Assembly: GCF_024137025.1 (NCBI RefSeq)
Contig: NZ_JAMYJR010000003.1
Span: 248,001 to 312,000, forward strand
DNA length: 64,000 bases
Reading direction: 5' to 3'
Origin: Paractinoplanes aksuensis
Lineage (GTDB): Bacteria; Actinomycetota; Actinomycetes; Mycobacteriales; Micromonosporaceae
The notes under the pieces are model-generated. The model had not been told where the DNA came from. It searched no databases and was given only the letters and a program-made list of their open reading frames with translations. A program made the translations under genes and the position numbers. Position 1 is the first letter of the stretch. Every line of letters begins with the position of its first letter. Positions 1 to 7,883 of the stretch are shown in pieces.

Positions 1-1871
1 TCTACAAGCTGCTCGGGCTCAGCGTCGGCTGGGTCACCGAGGCGTCGACCCCCGAGGAGCGCCGCGAGGCCTACCTGGCCGACGTCACGTACGTCTCGGT
101 CAGCGAGGCCGGCTTCGACTACCTGCGCGACCAGCTGGTCACCGACGTGGAGGACCGGGTGCAGCGCGAGCTGGCCACGGGAATCGTCGACGAGGCCGAC
201 TCGATCCTGATCGACGAGGCCCGGGTGCCGATGGTGCTGGCCGGCAGCATCGCCACCGAGGCCGACCCGGTGCACGACGCGGCCGAGCTGGTGCGCGAGC
301 TCAAGGCGGGCAAGGACTACGAGGTGGCCGAGGACGGCCGCAGCGTCGCCTTCACCGAGGCCGGGCTCAAGAAGATCGAGGAGCAGCTCGGCGACGTCGA
401 CCTCTACGCCGACGACCAGGTGCTGCAGCTGTCCGCGGTCAACGTGGCCCTGCATGCCCACGCCCTGCTGCGCCGCGACGTCGACTACATCGTGCGCGAC
501 GGCTCGGTCGAGCTGATCGACGAGATGCGGGGCCGGGTCGCCCAGCGCCGCCGCTGGCCCGACGGCCTGCAGGCCGCGGTCGAGGCGAAAGAGGGGCTGA
601 GCGCCACGGCCGAGGGCGAGGTCCTCGACACGATCACCGTGCAGGCCTACATCGCGCTCTACAAGACGGTGTGCGGCATGACCGCCACCGCCGTGCACGT
701 CGGCGAGCAGCTGCGCGAGTATTTCAAGCTCGAGGTCGCGGTCATCCCGTCCAACGCCGAGAACATCCGCGACGACGAACCCGACCGTATCTATTCCGCG
801 CACGAGACGCGCGACGAGGCGCTGGTCGAAGAGATCAAGATCGCCCACGAGAAGGGCCGCCCGGTGCTGGTCGGCACGCTCGACGTGAAGGCGTCCGAGC
901 TGCTGGCCAAGCAGCTGGCCGCGGTCGGCGTGCCGTCGAACGTGCTGAACGCCAAGAACGACGCCGAGGAGGCGCGGATCATCGCCGAGGCGGGCGCCAA
1001 GGGTGCGGTCACCGTCTCGACCCAGATGGCCGGCCGCGGCGTCGACATCCGCCTCGGCGGCAGCGCCGAGGCCGACCGCGACGAGGTCGTCGAGCTGGGC
1101 GGCCTCTATGTGATCGGCGCCGGCCGGCACGACAGTCGCCGCGTCGACGACCAGCTGCGCGGCCGGGCCGGCCGCCAGGGCGACCCCGGTGGCTCGGTCT
1201 TCTTCGTCAGCCTCGAGGACGAGCTGGTCACCCGGCACGCCGGCGACATCCTGCCCGCCTCGCCGCGGATGGACATGGACGGCGTCGTCCACGACGAGCA
1301 GGTCGACTACGCGGTCGAGCACGCCCAGCGGGTGGCCGAGGGCGTCAACCACGAGATCCACCGCAACACCTGGCGTTACAGCGTGGTCATCGAGCAGCAG
1401 CGGGTGGCCATGGCCGAGCGCCGCGAGCGGCTGCTGACCTCCGAGGTCGCCGCGATCATGCTGCTCGAGCGTTCGCCCGAGAAGGCCAAGGAGCTCGACG
1501 AGGACGTGCTCTCCGACGCCGCCCGGGCCATCGCGCTGTTCCACCTCGACCGGCTGTGGGTCGAGCACCTGGCCGAGCTGTCCGAGGTGCGCGAGGGCGT
1601 GCACCTGCGGGCGCTGGGCAAGCTCGACCCGCTCGACGAGTTCCACCGGGCCGCCGTGCCGGCCTTCCAGAAGGTCCTGCTCGAGATCGAGAAGCGGACC
1701 ATCGAGACGTTCGAGGAGACGGACTTCAGCGACGGCTGGGAGCCCGACCGCGCCAAGATCGTCCGGCCCAGCGCCACGTGGACGTACCTGGTGCACGACA
1801 ACCCGTTCGGTTCGGAACTCGATCGGCTCATCGCCGCCGTCGGTCGTCGCCTGGTCGGCCGGAGCGAGTAA
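1..1871 (+). CDS. secA2: Accessory preprotein translocase ATPase SecA2 (5' end outside window)
   Basis: The reading frame is open from base 3 to the TAA at 1869-1871, giving 622 visible residues; the N-terminus with Walker A lies upstream. The SecA DEAD-box region is clear (IVDEADSILIDEA near base 180), followed by the second helicase fold with TQMAGRGVDI and the GRAGRQGDPG motif near base 1160. SecA drives protein export at the SecYEG channel. The short C-terminus without a Cys-rich zinc tail and the divergent sequence favour the accessory SecA2 over the housekeeping SecA1; that choice is inference. A perfect hairpin terminator follows 15 nt after the stop. Confidence 0.82.
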   Translation, partial: YKLLGLSVGWVTEASTPEERREAYLADVTYVSVSEAGFDYLRDQLVTDVEDRVQRELATGIVDEADSILIDEARVPMVLAGSIATEADPVHDAAELVRELKAGKDYEVAEDGRSVAFTEAGLKKIEEQLGDVDLYADDQVLQLSAVNVALHAHALLRRDVDYIVRDGSVELIDEMRGRVAQRRRWPDGLQAAVEAKEGLSATAEGEVLDTITVQAYIALYKTVCGMTATAVHVGEQLREYFKLEVAVIPSNAENIRDDEPDRIYSAHETRDEALVEEIKIAHEKGRPVLVGTLDVKASELLAKQLAAVGVPSNVLNAKNDAEEARIIAEAGAKGAVTVSTQMAGRGVDIRLGGSAEADRDEVVELGGLYVIGAGRHDSRRVDDQLRGRAGRQGDPGGSVFFVSLEDELVTRHAGDILPASPRMDMDGVVHDEQVDYAVEHAQRVAEGVNHEIHRNTWRYSVVIEQQRVAMAERRERLLTSEVAAIMLLERSPEKAKELDEDVLSDAARAIALFHLDRLWVEHLAELSEVREGVHLRALGKLDPLDEFHRAAVPAFQKVLLEIEKRTIETFEETDFSDGWEPDRAKIVRPSATWTYLVHDNPFGSELDRLIAAVGRRLVGRSE

Positions 1872-1886
1872 CAAAGGGCATCAAGC

Positions 1887-1923
1887 ATCCGGGCGTTCCT
1901 TCAGGAACGCCCGGATTCTTTTT
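1887..1923 (+). terminator. Rho-independent terminator after secA2
   Basis: A perfect 14-bp stem (arms 1887-1900 and 1903-1916) is followed by a T-rich stretch (TTCTTTTTG). The arms close almost on themselves, so the real loop is probably formed by opening the top pairs. Confidence 0.9.
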
Positions 1924-2231
1924 GCACGAGCAACGAACAATGGTGTGGCACTCGTCTCAGAATGCTGTCGTGATCCGGCCGTGATGCGGGCCCTCAGCAG
2001 GGAAAACGCCGGTCAGGGCTCATATGGTCGGCCCGCCATGCGTTCGGCAACGCGTAAACAGTCTGACAGAATCTGTTACCGGAATGCATTTTCCGCCGTG
2101 GAACGATTTTCCCACAGTGTGGTTGACGGGTTGACCCCGCAACTCGGCTGGCGGAAATATCATCCGCGGCTTTACGGAGGGTGATCGGACGTATTCGGTT
2201 GCCGAAGCGTAATTTCAGGGGGATCAACTAA
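1924..2231. other. Gene-free stretch upstream of the winged-helix gene
   Basis: About 308 bases without a credible gene; the short frames here have poor coding character. It is noticeably richer in A and T than its surroundings (2050-2230), as expected of a promoter region. TTGACG and TTGACC hexamers occur near 2122-2136, but I could not pair them with a convincing -10 box. A good ribosome site (AGGGGG, ending near 2222) precedes the ATG at 2232. Confidence 0.5.
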
Positions 2232-2804
2232 ATGCCGGCCAGTGCGCTTTCACCACGGCTCGCCCGACATGCCACCGGCCCGGGCCGCGGCTCCACCGCC
2301 ACCCGGCGCCCGGCGGAACCGGCCCTGACCGTCACGGTCGCCATCCCGCTGACCGGTGACTCCATCTCGCCGCAGGCCCACAAGCTCATCGAGGCCGTGC
2401 GCGAGCTGGTCGAGGTCAGCCAGGGCACGGTCACCATGGAACCCGCCGTCGCGCCGGTCGAGGCGCCCGCGCCCGGCCCCGAGGCCGACAGCGCCGCCGG
2501 TCCCGAGGTGCGTCTGCTCACCGGCACCCGGCAGGTGATCGTCGACGGCGCGCCGCTGCCGCTGACCCGGCTCGAGTTCGACCTGCTGCTCTTCCTGGCC
2601 GAGCGCCCCCGCCGCGTGTTCACCCGGGCCCAGCTGCTGACCGGCGTCTGGGGCTACGACCACACCGGCGAGCGCACGGTCGACGTGCACGTGCGGCGCC
2701 TGCGTCTCAAGCTGGGCGGCACGGCCCCGCTGATCACCACCGTCTACGGCGTCGGCTACCGGCTCTCCGACGACGCCCACGTGGTGATCAAGCCGAACGA
2801 GTAG
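2232..2804 (+). CDS. Winged-helix DNA-binding protein, OmpR/PhoB output domain only
   Basis: A 190-residue protein. Residues 1-90 are Pro/Ala-rich with no recognised fold and no phospho-receiver. Residues about 92-182 are a trans_reg_C winged helix: [29 protein letters not shown], then [15 protein letters not shown] and the terminal hairpin VYGVGYRL. It should bind DNA like PhoB but cannot be controlled by receiver phosphorylation, so any signal must act through the N-terminal part or expression level. The start is set by AGGGGGATCAACTA-ATG. It is followed 2 nt later by the uridine-kinase-like gene, implying one transcript. Target genes cannot be told from the window. Confidence 0.88.
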   Translation: MPASALSPRLARHATGPGRGSTATRRPAEPALTVTVAIPLTGDSISPQAHKLIEAVRELVEVSQGTVTMEPAVAPVEAPAPGPEADSAAGPEVRLLTGTRQVIVDGAPLPLTRLEFDLLLFLAERPRRVFTRAQLLTGVWGYDHTGERTVDVHVRRLRLKLGGTAPLITTVYGVGYRLSDDAHVVIKPNE

Positions 2805-2806
2805 GG

Positions 2807-3439
2807 GTGCGCGTCCGCCCCGTCTCCACCGACGTCCTCGTCGAGGAGCTCGCTGATCTGCTGACATGTCGGGAATCCGACAAGCACCTCCGGGTCGCCT
2901 TCGACGGCGCGCCGGCGGCCGGTCCCGAGGCGCTGGCCGACGCCCTGATCGGCCCGCTGCGGGCCCGGGGCCGTCCCGCTATGCGGATAGACACCGCCGA
3001 CTTCCTGCGACCCGCGTCACTGCGCCTGGAGTTCGGCCGCGACGACCCGGACTCGTACTACCAGGGCTGGTTCGACGAGGCCGGCCTGGCCCGTGAGGTG
3101 CTCGATCCGGCCGGGCCCGGCGGCTCCGGGCGGGTGCTCCGCCGGCTCTGGGACGCGACCGTCGACCGGGCCGCCCGGGAGCCCTACACCACCCTCGCGC
3201 CGGGCACGATTCTGCTGGTCAGTGGCCCTCTGCTCCTTGGCGGGGGTCTGGCCTTCGACGTCACCGTGCACCTCGAGATGTCGGCCGCCGCACTGGCCCG
3301 CCGGACCCCGGCCGACCAAGCTTGGACGCTGCCCGCTTTCGGCCGGTACGCCGACGAGGTGGCCCCCGCCTCGTTCGCCGACGTGGTCGTCCGCGTCGAT
3401 GATCCGCGCCGTCCCGCGATGATCCTCGAACGTTCATGA
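2807..3439 (+). CDS. Uridine kinase-like P-loop family protein with degenerate Walker A
   Basis: A 210-residue protein starting at a GTG 2 nt after the preceding stop, so probably translationally coupled. The layout resembles actinobacterial proteins annotated as uridine kinase: an early VAFDGAP strand-loop, a PAMRIDTADFLRPASLR segment, a DDPDSYYQGWFD segment and a C-terminal VVVRVDDPRRP strand. The phosphate-binding loop reads FDGAPAAGPEALAD and lacks the GKS/GKT of a working Walker A, so nucleotide phosphorylation is doubtful. A related P-loop fold with another or lost activity is possible. Confidence 0.7.
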   Translation: MRVRPVSTDVLVEELADLLTCRESDKHLRVAFDGAPAAGPEALADALIGPLRARGRPAMRIDTADFLRPASLRLEFGRDDPDSYYQGWFDEAGLAREVLDPAGPGGSGRVLRRLWDATVDRAAREPYTTLAPGTILLVSGPLLLGGGLAFDVTVHLEMSAAALARRTPADQAWTLPAFGRYADEVAPASFADVVVRVDDPRRPAMILERS

Positions 3440-3604
3440 AGCGAGTCAGTAGCGCGACCGACCACTGACAGTTATGCTCCGGTTACTTTTTCAGCGGAGG
3501 CCCCGTTTGGGATCTTCGGCGGTGGGTATCAGGCGGCACCACGGTGCGTTGGCGTCGGCTTCGGGGGCACCACCGGCAGGGGCAGAGGAAGGGCAGGGGA
3601 GCGC

Positions 3605-4021
3605 ATGCTCGTCAATCAAGCGGTCATCACGGGCAAGAGTGCCGCGAAGGGGCGTACGCCGGAGGAGATCGACCAGATCCGCGCGGTCCTGCGCAGCCGG
3701 TTCGACGACCTGAGCAGCGAGTACGAGGCCGCCGTGGTCGAGAACCACAAGCTCCGGCTGGTCGAGATCGGCGATTCGGCCGGCGACGACCAGGCCGACA
3801 GCGGCTCCAAGACGGCCGAGCGCGACGCGGCGACCTCGCTGCTGCGCACTCTGCTCGACCGGCGCACCCAGGCCGAACACGCCATGGCGCGCCTCGACGA
3901 CGGCTCGTACGGGAACTGCGAGGGCTGCCACAACCCCATCCCGTGGGAGCGGCTCGAGATCTTCCCGTCGGCCACCACGTGCGTCAACTGCAAGCAGAAC
4001 CGCGAGCGCCGGGCCGGCTGA
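3605..4021 (+). CDS. TraR/DksA-type zinc-finger protein
   Basis: A 138-residue protein with a mostly helical N-terminus (about residues 18-95, likely a coiled-coil hairpin) and a C-terminal four-cysteine zinc finger (C105, C108, C126, C129) with the family motif YGNCEGCHNPI. Proteins of this family bind the RNA polymerase secondary channel and modulate initiation, or in actinobacteria act as RbpA/CarD-independent regulators. No DxxDxA-type tip is obvious, so DksA-like activity is uncertain. The start follows a purine-rich ribosome site (GGCAGGGGAGCGC-ATG). A perfect 12-bp hairpin lies after the stop. Confidence 0.85.
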   Translation: MLVNQAVITGKSAAKGRTPEEIDQIRAVLRSRFDDLSSEYEAAVVENHKLRLVEIGDSAGDDQADSGSKTAERDAATSLLRTLLDRRTQAEHAMARLDDGSYGNCEGCHNPIPWERLEIFPSATTCVNCKQNRERRAG

Positions 4022-4046
4022 CTCGCCCCACACCCCTGAGACGTCC

Positions 4047-4074
4047 GGGTCCGCCGCTTTCGAGCGGCGGACCC
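4047..4074. terminator. Hairpin between convergent genes
   Basis: A perfect 12-bp stem with a TTCG tetraloop (arms 4047-4058 and 4063-4074) sits between the zinc-finger gene and the convergent aminotransferase gene. There is no T tract on either side, so termination is likely but not certain; it could serve both directions. Confidence 0.65.
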
Positions 4075-4080
4075 GCCGTA

Positions 4081-4872
4081 TCAGAGGGCGTCGAAGGGGA
4101 CCGAGTCGTACGCCTCGCCCAGCAGTTCGGCCAGCTTGTCGCCGGCGGAATAGCTCAGGTCGTCGATCGAGGCGATCTCCTGCCGGGCCGTCCGCGAGTT
4201 GACCGCGACCGCCGCCGTGAAGTCCAGCAGTTCGGACATCGGCACCGGCCGCATCGTCCACGGCACCCCACGCATGGTCAGCGCGATCTGCAGCAGCACC
4301 ATCGTGACGCCGCGCAGCATCGGGGCCTGGGGCCAGATCACCTGGTCTCCGTTGAAGAACGCGACGTTCCAGACCGTGCCCTCGCGCACCAGCCGGTCGG
4401 GGCCGACCGACAGCGCGTCGTCGTAGCCGGCCGCCCGGGCCAGCCGCTGCGCCCGCCACAGGCCCATCGTGGACGCGTGCTTGTGCTCGGGCCAGTCCCG
4501 CCGGAAATCGGGGTCGATGCGCACCCGCAACGGCGCCGCGGGTTCGGCGGGCGCGGGGTCGGCCACGGCCACCACCACGTCGGGCGGGCCGTCGGGGTCG
4601 GCGCCGGGCACGTACGACACCCGGACCGTCGCGTCCCGGGTGTCACCGAGCGCCCGCAGGATCAACTCGCGCAGCCGGTGCTCGTCGTCGAGTTCGGCCC
4701 GCCAGCCGAAGAACTCCTCGTTGCCGTCGGCCAGGCGGGCGAAGTGCAGCCCCAGACCGCGTACGGCCCGGTCGCGCACCTGCATCGAGGTGAAGTGCCC
4801 GTAGTTCACCGAGGCCAGCCGGTGGGTCTCGGCAAGATCCGGGGTCCGGCCGTTCAACTCGATGTTCCGCAC
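4081..4872 (-). CDS. Aminotransferase class IV family protein
   Basis: A 263-residue PLP enzyme of the branched-chain aminotransferase / aminodeoxychorismate lyase fold. The likely Schiff-base lysine is K131 in EHKHASTMG, followed by the family signature of a conserved aromatic/Asp pair (AGYDDALSV), then LVREGTVWNVAFF and the cofactor-binding LRGVTM loop. The substrate cannot be read from sequence; the protein is shorter than IlvE (about 300-360), closer to aminodeoxychorismate lyase-like members. Its start overlaps the end of the upstream DUF72 gene by 19 nt, so the two are cotranscribed. Confidence 0.85.
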   Translation of the reverse strand: MRNIELNGRTPDLAETHRLASVNYGHFTSMQVRDRAVRGLGLHFARLADGNEEFFGWRAELDDEHRLRELILRALGDTRDATVRVSYVPGADPDGPPDVVVAVADPAPAEPAAPLRVRIDPDFRRDWPEHKHASTMGLWRAQRLARAAGYDDALSVGPDRLVREGTVWNVAFFNGDQVIWPQAPMLRGVTMVLLQIALTMRGVPWTMRPVPMSELLDFTAAVAVNSRTARQEIASIDDLSYSAGDKLAELLGEAYDSVPFDAL

Positions 4873-5648
4873 GGTCTCACCTTAGGACGAGGCACCCGGG
4901 TGGTGGCCAGGCCCCGTCGCCCGGCTGCGGCGGCCATCACTCCCGCGTCGATCACCGCGGCGCCGCCCGGATCGTTGTTGAAAAAGACAAAAGCTTCCCG
5001 TACGCAGGACAGACGCTCCACCCACGACCGGAGCGCGACCTTCCCGTAGCGCGGCCACGGCCGGGCCCGTCCCTCGTGCAGCCGCAGGTAGACGAAGTCG
5101 GCCGTGTCCCACCGGGGAGTGACGGGCCGGCTTCCACGGTCGGCCCAGCACAGCGCCGCCCCGTGGCGCGTGAGCAGCTTCCGGCAGTCCTCGGTCCACC
5201 ACGTGTCGTGCCGGGGCTCGACCGCGACCCGCACCCCGGCCGGGACCAGGCTCAGCGTTTCGTCGAGCGCGCCCAGATCGGCCTTCAGGTTCGGCGGCAA
5301 CTGCAGCAGCACCGGCCCGAGCTTGCCGCCGAGCCCGCTCGCCCGGTCGAAGAACCGCGCCACCGGCTCCCGCGGGTCCTTGAGGCGCTTGATGTGGGTC
5401 AGGTACCGGCTCATCTTCACCGCCACGCAGAAGTCGTCCGGGGTGCGCTCGCGCCACTGCTCGAAGATCGATTTCTCCGGCAGCCGGTAGAACGCGTTGT
5501 TGACCTCCACGGTCGCGAACCGCTCGGCGTAGTGCTCCAGCCACCGGCGCTGGGGCAGCCCGGCCGGATACAGGTAGCCGGTGTCGTCCCCGCCCCGCTC
5601 CGGCCGCCAGTCGCGGTACTGCCAGCCCGAGGTCCCGATCCGCAGCAT
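4854..5648 (-). CDS. DUF72 family protein (YecE-like)
   Basis: A 264-residue TIM-barrel-like DUF72 protein. Family motifs are clear: the N-terminal LRIGTSGWQYRDW, VEVNNAFYRLP, then KMSRYLTHIKRL, GPVLLQLPPN and the C-terminal VFFNND. The biochemical function of the family is not established. It is first in a two-gene unit with the aminotransferase downstream and is divergent from the small repeat-peptide gene at 5740, sharing a 91-bp promoter region. Confidence 0.88.
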   Translation of the reverse strand: MLRIGTSGWQYRDWRPERGGDDTGYLYPAGLPQRRWLEHYAERFATVEVNNAFYRLPEKSIFEQWRERTPDDFCVAVKMSRYLTHIKRLKDPREPVARFFDRASGLGGKLGPVLLQLPPNLKADLGALDETLSLVPAGVRVAVEPRHDTWWTEDCRKLLTRHGAALCWADRGSRPVTPRWDTADFVYLRLHEGRARPWPRYGKVALRSWVERLSCVREAFVFFNNDPGGAAVIDAGVMAAAAGRRGLATTRVPRPKVRPCGTSS

Positions 5649-5739
5649 CCCCGGCGGATACCCGCGTCACACCCGGTTAGACCGGTTGATCAGGGGGTAC
5701 CTCGCCGTCGCTGTCTTTTCCACCGAATAAGGAGTTCTC

Positions 5740-5925
5740 ATGTCTCTCAGCGACGACGACATCACCTCGGCCTCGGGCACCGGCGCGGGCGAGGGCCCGG
5801 CTGACGGTGGCGCGAACCCGGGCGGCCACGACGGCGGCGCGGACGGCTCGGCGGGCGAGGGCCCGGCTGACGGTGGCGCGAACCCGGACGGCCACGACGG
5901 CGGCGCCGACGGCACCGCGTCCTGA
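5740..5925 (+). CDS. Small Gly/Asp-rich repeat peptide; possible modified-peptide precursor
   Basis: A 61-residue peptide with a strong ribosome site (AAGGAG, 6 nt before the ATG). The first 16 residues (MSLSDDDITSASGTGA) look like a short leader. The remainder is two tandem 22-residue units that differ at two positions, each beginning GEGPADGGAN and containing GHDGGADG. There are no Cys, Trp or aromatic residues, so ordinary folding is unlikely. The two 66-bp DNA copies are also nearly identical, which points to a recent duplication. The stop is 2 nt before the ATG of a JmjC/cupin-type oxygenase. The repeats contain Asn, His and Asp, the residues such oxygenases hydroxylate in known cases. 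A RiPP-like precursor role is inference. Confidence 0.68.
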   Translation: MSLSDDDITSASGTGAGEGPADGGANPGGHDGGADGSAGEGPADGGANPDGHDGGADGTAS

Positions 5926-5927
5926 CA

Positions 5928-7178
5928 ATGTCCGGGCTGACTGACGACGCGCCGGGCGGCTCCCGCCCGGCGCTCGCCCGGGCCGTGGCCGCCGAGCCCG
6001 GCAAGTTCGCCGCCGCGTACTGGGGAAAGGCTCCTCTGTTGTCCCGGGCCGGCGAACTGGCCGGGCCCGACGGCTTCGCCGACCTGCTCTCCCCGGACGC
6101 CGTCGACGAACTGCTGAGCCGGCGCGGCCTGCGCACCCCGTTCCTGCGCGTCGCCCAGCAGGGCAAGGTGCTGCCGGCCACCCGCTTCACCGGCGGTGGC
6201 GGCGCGGGCGCCGAGATCAGCGACCAGGTCCAGGACGACCAGGTCATGCAGCTGTACGCCGGTGGTGCCACTCTGGTGCTGCAGGGCCTGCACCGCCTGT
6301 GGCCCCCACTGATCGACTACGCCCGGCAACTGGGCGCCGAGCTGCGCCGCCCGCTGCAGGTCAACGCGTACCTGACCCCGCCCGGCAGCCAGGGCTTCAG
6401 CACCCACTACGACACCCACGACGTCTTCGTGCTGCAGGTCGACGGCACCAAACGCTGGCGCCTGCACGCCCCCGTGCTGCCGGACCCGCTCGAGAAGCAG
6501 GCGTGGGGCGGCCGTGCCGACGAGGTGTCGGCCACCGCCCAGGGCGAACCGGACATGGATGTGGTGCTCGCCCCCGGCGACGCCCTCTACCTGCCGCGCG
6601 GCTGGCTGCACTCGGCCGAGGCCCAGGGCACCCGCTCCCTGCACCTGACCTTCGGCGTCCGCGCCCTGACCCGCTACGCCGTGGTCGAGGAACTGCTGAC
6701 CCTGGCCGCCGACGACGCCCGACTGCGCGCCACCCTGCCGTACGCGATGGACGTCTCCGACCCCGACGCGATCGAGCCCGAGCTCACGGAAACGGTCGAG
6801 GCTCTGCGCGAGTGGCTGAACACGGTCGAGCCGGCCGAGGTGGCGGCCCGCCTGCGCGCCCGCGACTGGCCCTCAGCCCGCCCCGAGCCGGTCAGCCCCC
6901 TGGCCCAGCTCGACTTCGCCGCCGCCCTCACCGCCGGCGACGAGGTCCGTGCCCGCGAAGGCCTGCGGTGGCAGCTGAACGAGGACGGCCCCGACCACGT
7001 CGCGCTACGCCTGGTCGACCGCACGATGCGCTTCCCGTCGTACTGCGCCCCGGCCCTGCGAGCCGCTCTGGCCGGTGCCGCGGTGCGGGTGGCCGATCTG
7101 CCTCTCGACGACGACGCCGACCGCCTGGTGCTGGCCCGGCGTCTGCTCAAAGAGGCTCTGGTCGTCCCGGCCCGCTAG
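5928..7178 (+). CDS. JmjC/cupin-4-type Fe(II)/2-oxoglutarate oxygenase
   Basis: A 416-residue protein of the ribosomal-oxygenase (YcfD/MINA53/NO66) type. Iron ligands visible are H160 and D162 in FSTHYDTHDVF and the distal H228 in PRGWLHSAE; K175 in VDGTKRWRLH is a candidate 2-oxoglutarate ligand. The N-terminal FAAAYWGKAPLL matches the family start (W-x-K-x-P), and residues 260-416 form the C-terminal helical/winged-helix part. Relatives hydroxylate His or Arg of ribosomal proteins. Here the gene has no own ribosome site and follows the repeat peptide by 2 nt, so the peptide is a candidate substrate. An alternative is a ribosomal-protein hydroxylase with an unrelated neighbour. Confidence 0.88.
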   Translation: MSGLTDDAPGGSRPALARAVAAEPGKFAAAYWGKAPLLSRAGELAGPDGFADLLSPDAVDELLSRRGLRTPFLRVAQQGKVLPATRFTGGGGAGAEISDQVQDDQVMQLYAGGATLVLQGLHRLWPPLIDYARQLGAELRRPLQVNAYLTPPGSQGFSTHYDTHDVFVLQVDGTKRWRLHAPVLPDPLEKQAWGGRADEVSATAQGEPDMDVVLAPGDALYLPRGWLHSAEAQGTRSLHLTFGVRALTRYAVVEELLTLAADDARLRATLPYAMDVSDPDAIEPELTETVEALREWLNTVEPAEVAARLRARDWPSARPEPVSPLAQLDFAAALTAGDEVRAREGLRWQLNEDGPDHVALRLVDRTMRFPSYCAPALRAALAGAAVRVADLPLDDDADRLVLARRLLKEALVVPAR

Positions 7179-7883
7179 TCAGGCCGTACGCAGGGCGGCG
7201 ACCAGCAGGCCGGCCGTGACCAGGCCGGTGATCAGCACGGTGGCGACCGTTGTGGCATCCAGGCCGGTGCCGCGGCGGTCGGCCACGCGTTTGGCGCCGA
7301 CGACCGCCAGCACCGGGCAGGCCAGCAGGGCCAGCAGAGCGAGCACGGGCAGAGCGTCCTGCCAAGTGCCGTCGGCGGTGGTGTCGCCGGCCTGGCGCAG
7401 CACCTGGTTGAGGAACGCGCCGGCCACACCACCCAGGACGCCGAAGACGATGAACAGCACCTTCACGCCGCCGGTGATCGGGCGGGCCGGGGCTGTGTAT
7501 TTCACCTTTGTGGCAACCTCGTCGAGGTAGTCCTCGGCGTCGCGGTCGGTGCGCTGGCGGGGGATCGAGGCGGGCGGCATCATGCGGCCGTAGCGTTCGG
7601 CGACCGGGCCCACCTTGTGCACGTACTCCGACCAGAGCCCGGCCGCGCGCGCGTCGACCTCCTCGACCGTGCGCTGCGCGGCCACGACGTCCCGCTTCGC
7701 CTCTTCGACGGCCTGGCGGGCGCCCGCCACGGCCTCGTCGGCGGCCGCCAGGCGGCCGTCGTGCCAGCGCACGGCCTCGGCCCGTTGGGTCGCGGCCTCC
7801 TCGTCCAGGGTGGTCAGTCGTCGTAGGACGCTGCGGTAGTCCGCGGTGGCGAAGTCGGCCGGCTGCAGTCCGCTCTCGTTCAC
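7179..7883 (-). CDS. Coiled-coil membrane protein, last gene of the FtsK-type operon
   Basis: A 234-residue protein starting at a GTG that overlaps the ATPase stop by 4 nt (GTGA). Residues about 15-100 are charged, Ala/Glu-rich and heptad-like, so probably a coiled coil; residues 140-234 hold about three hydrophobic segments (VKVLFIVFGVLGGVAGAFL, LPVLALLALLACPVLAVVG and TVATVLITGLVTAGLLVAA). No named domain recognised. Tight coupling suggests it anchors or gates the ATPase at the membrane. Confidence 0.75.
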   Translation of the reverse strand: MNESGLQPADFATADYRSVLRRLTTLDEEAATQRAEAVRWHDGRLAAADEAVAGARQAVEEAKRDVVAAQRTVEEVDARAAGLWSEYVHKVGPVAERYGRMMPPASIPRQRTDRDAEDYLDEVATKVKYTAPARPITGGVKVLFIVFGVLGGVAGAFLNQVLRQAGDTTADGTWQDALPVLALLALLACPVLAVVGAKRVADRRGTGLDATTVATVLITGLVTAGLLVAALRTA

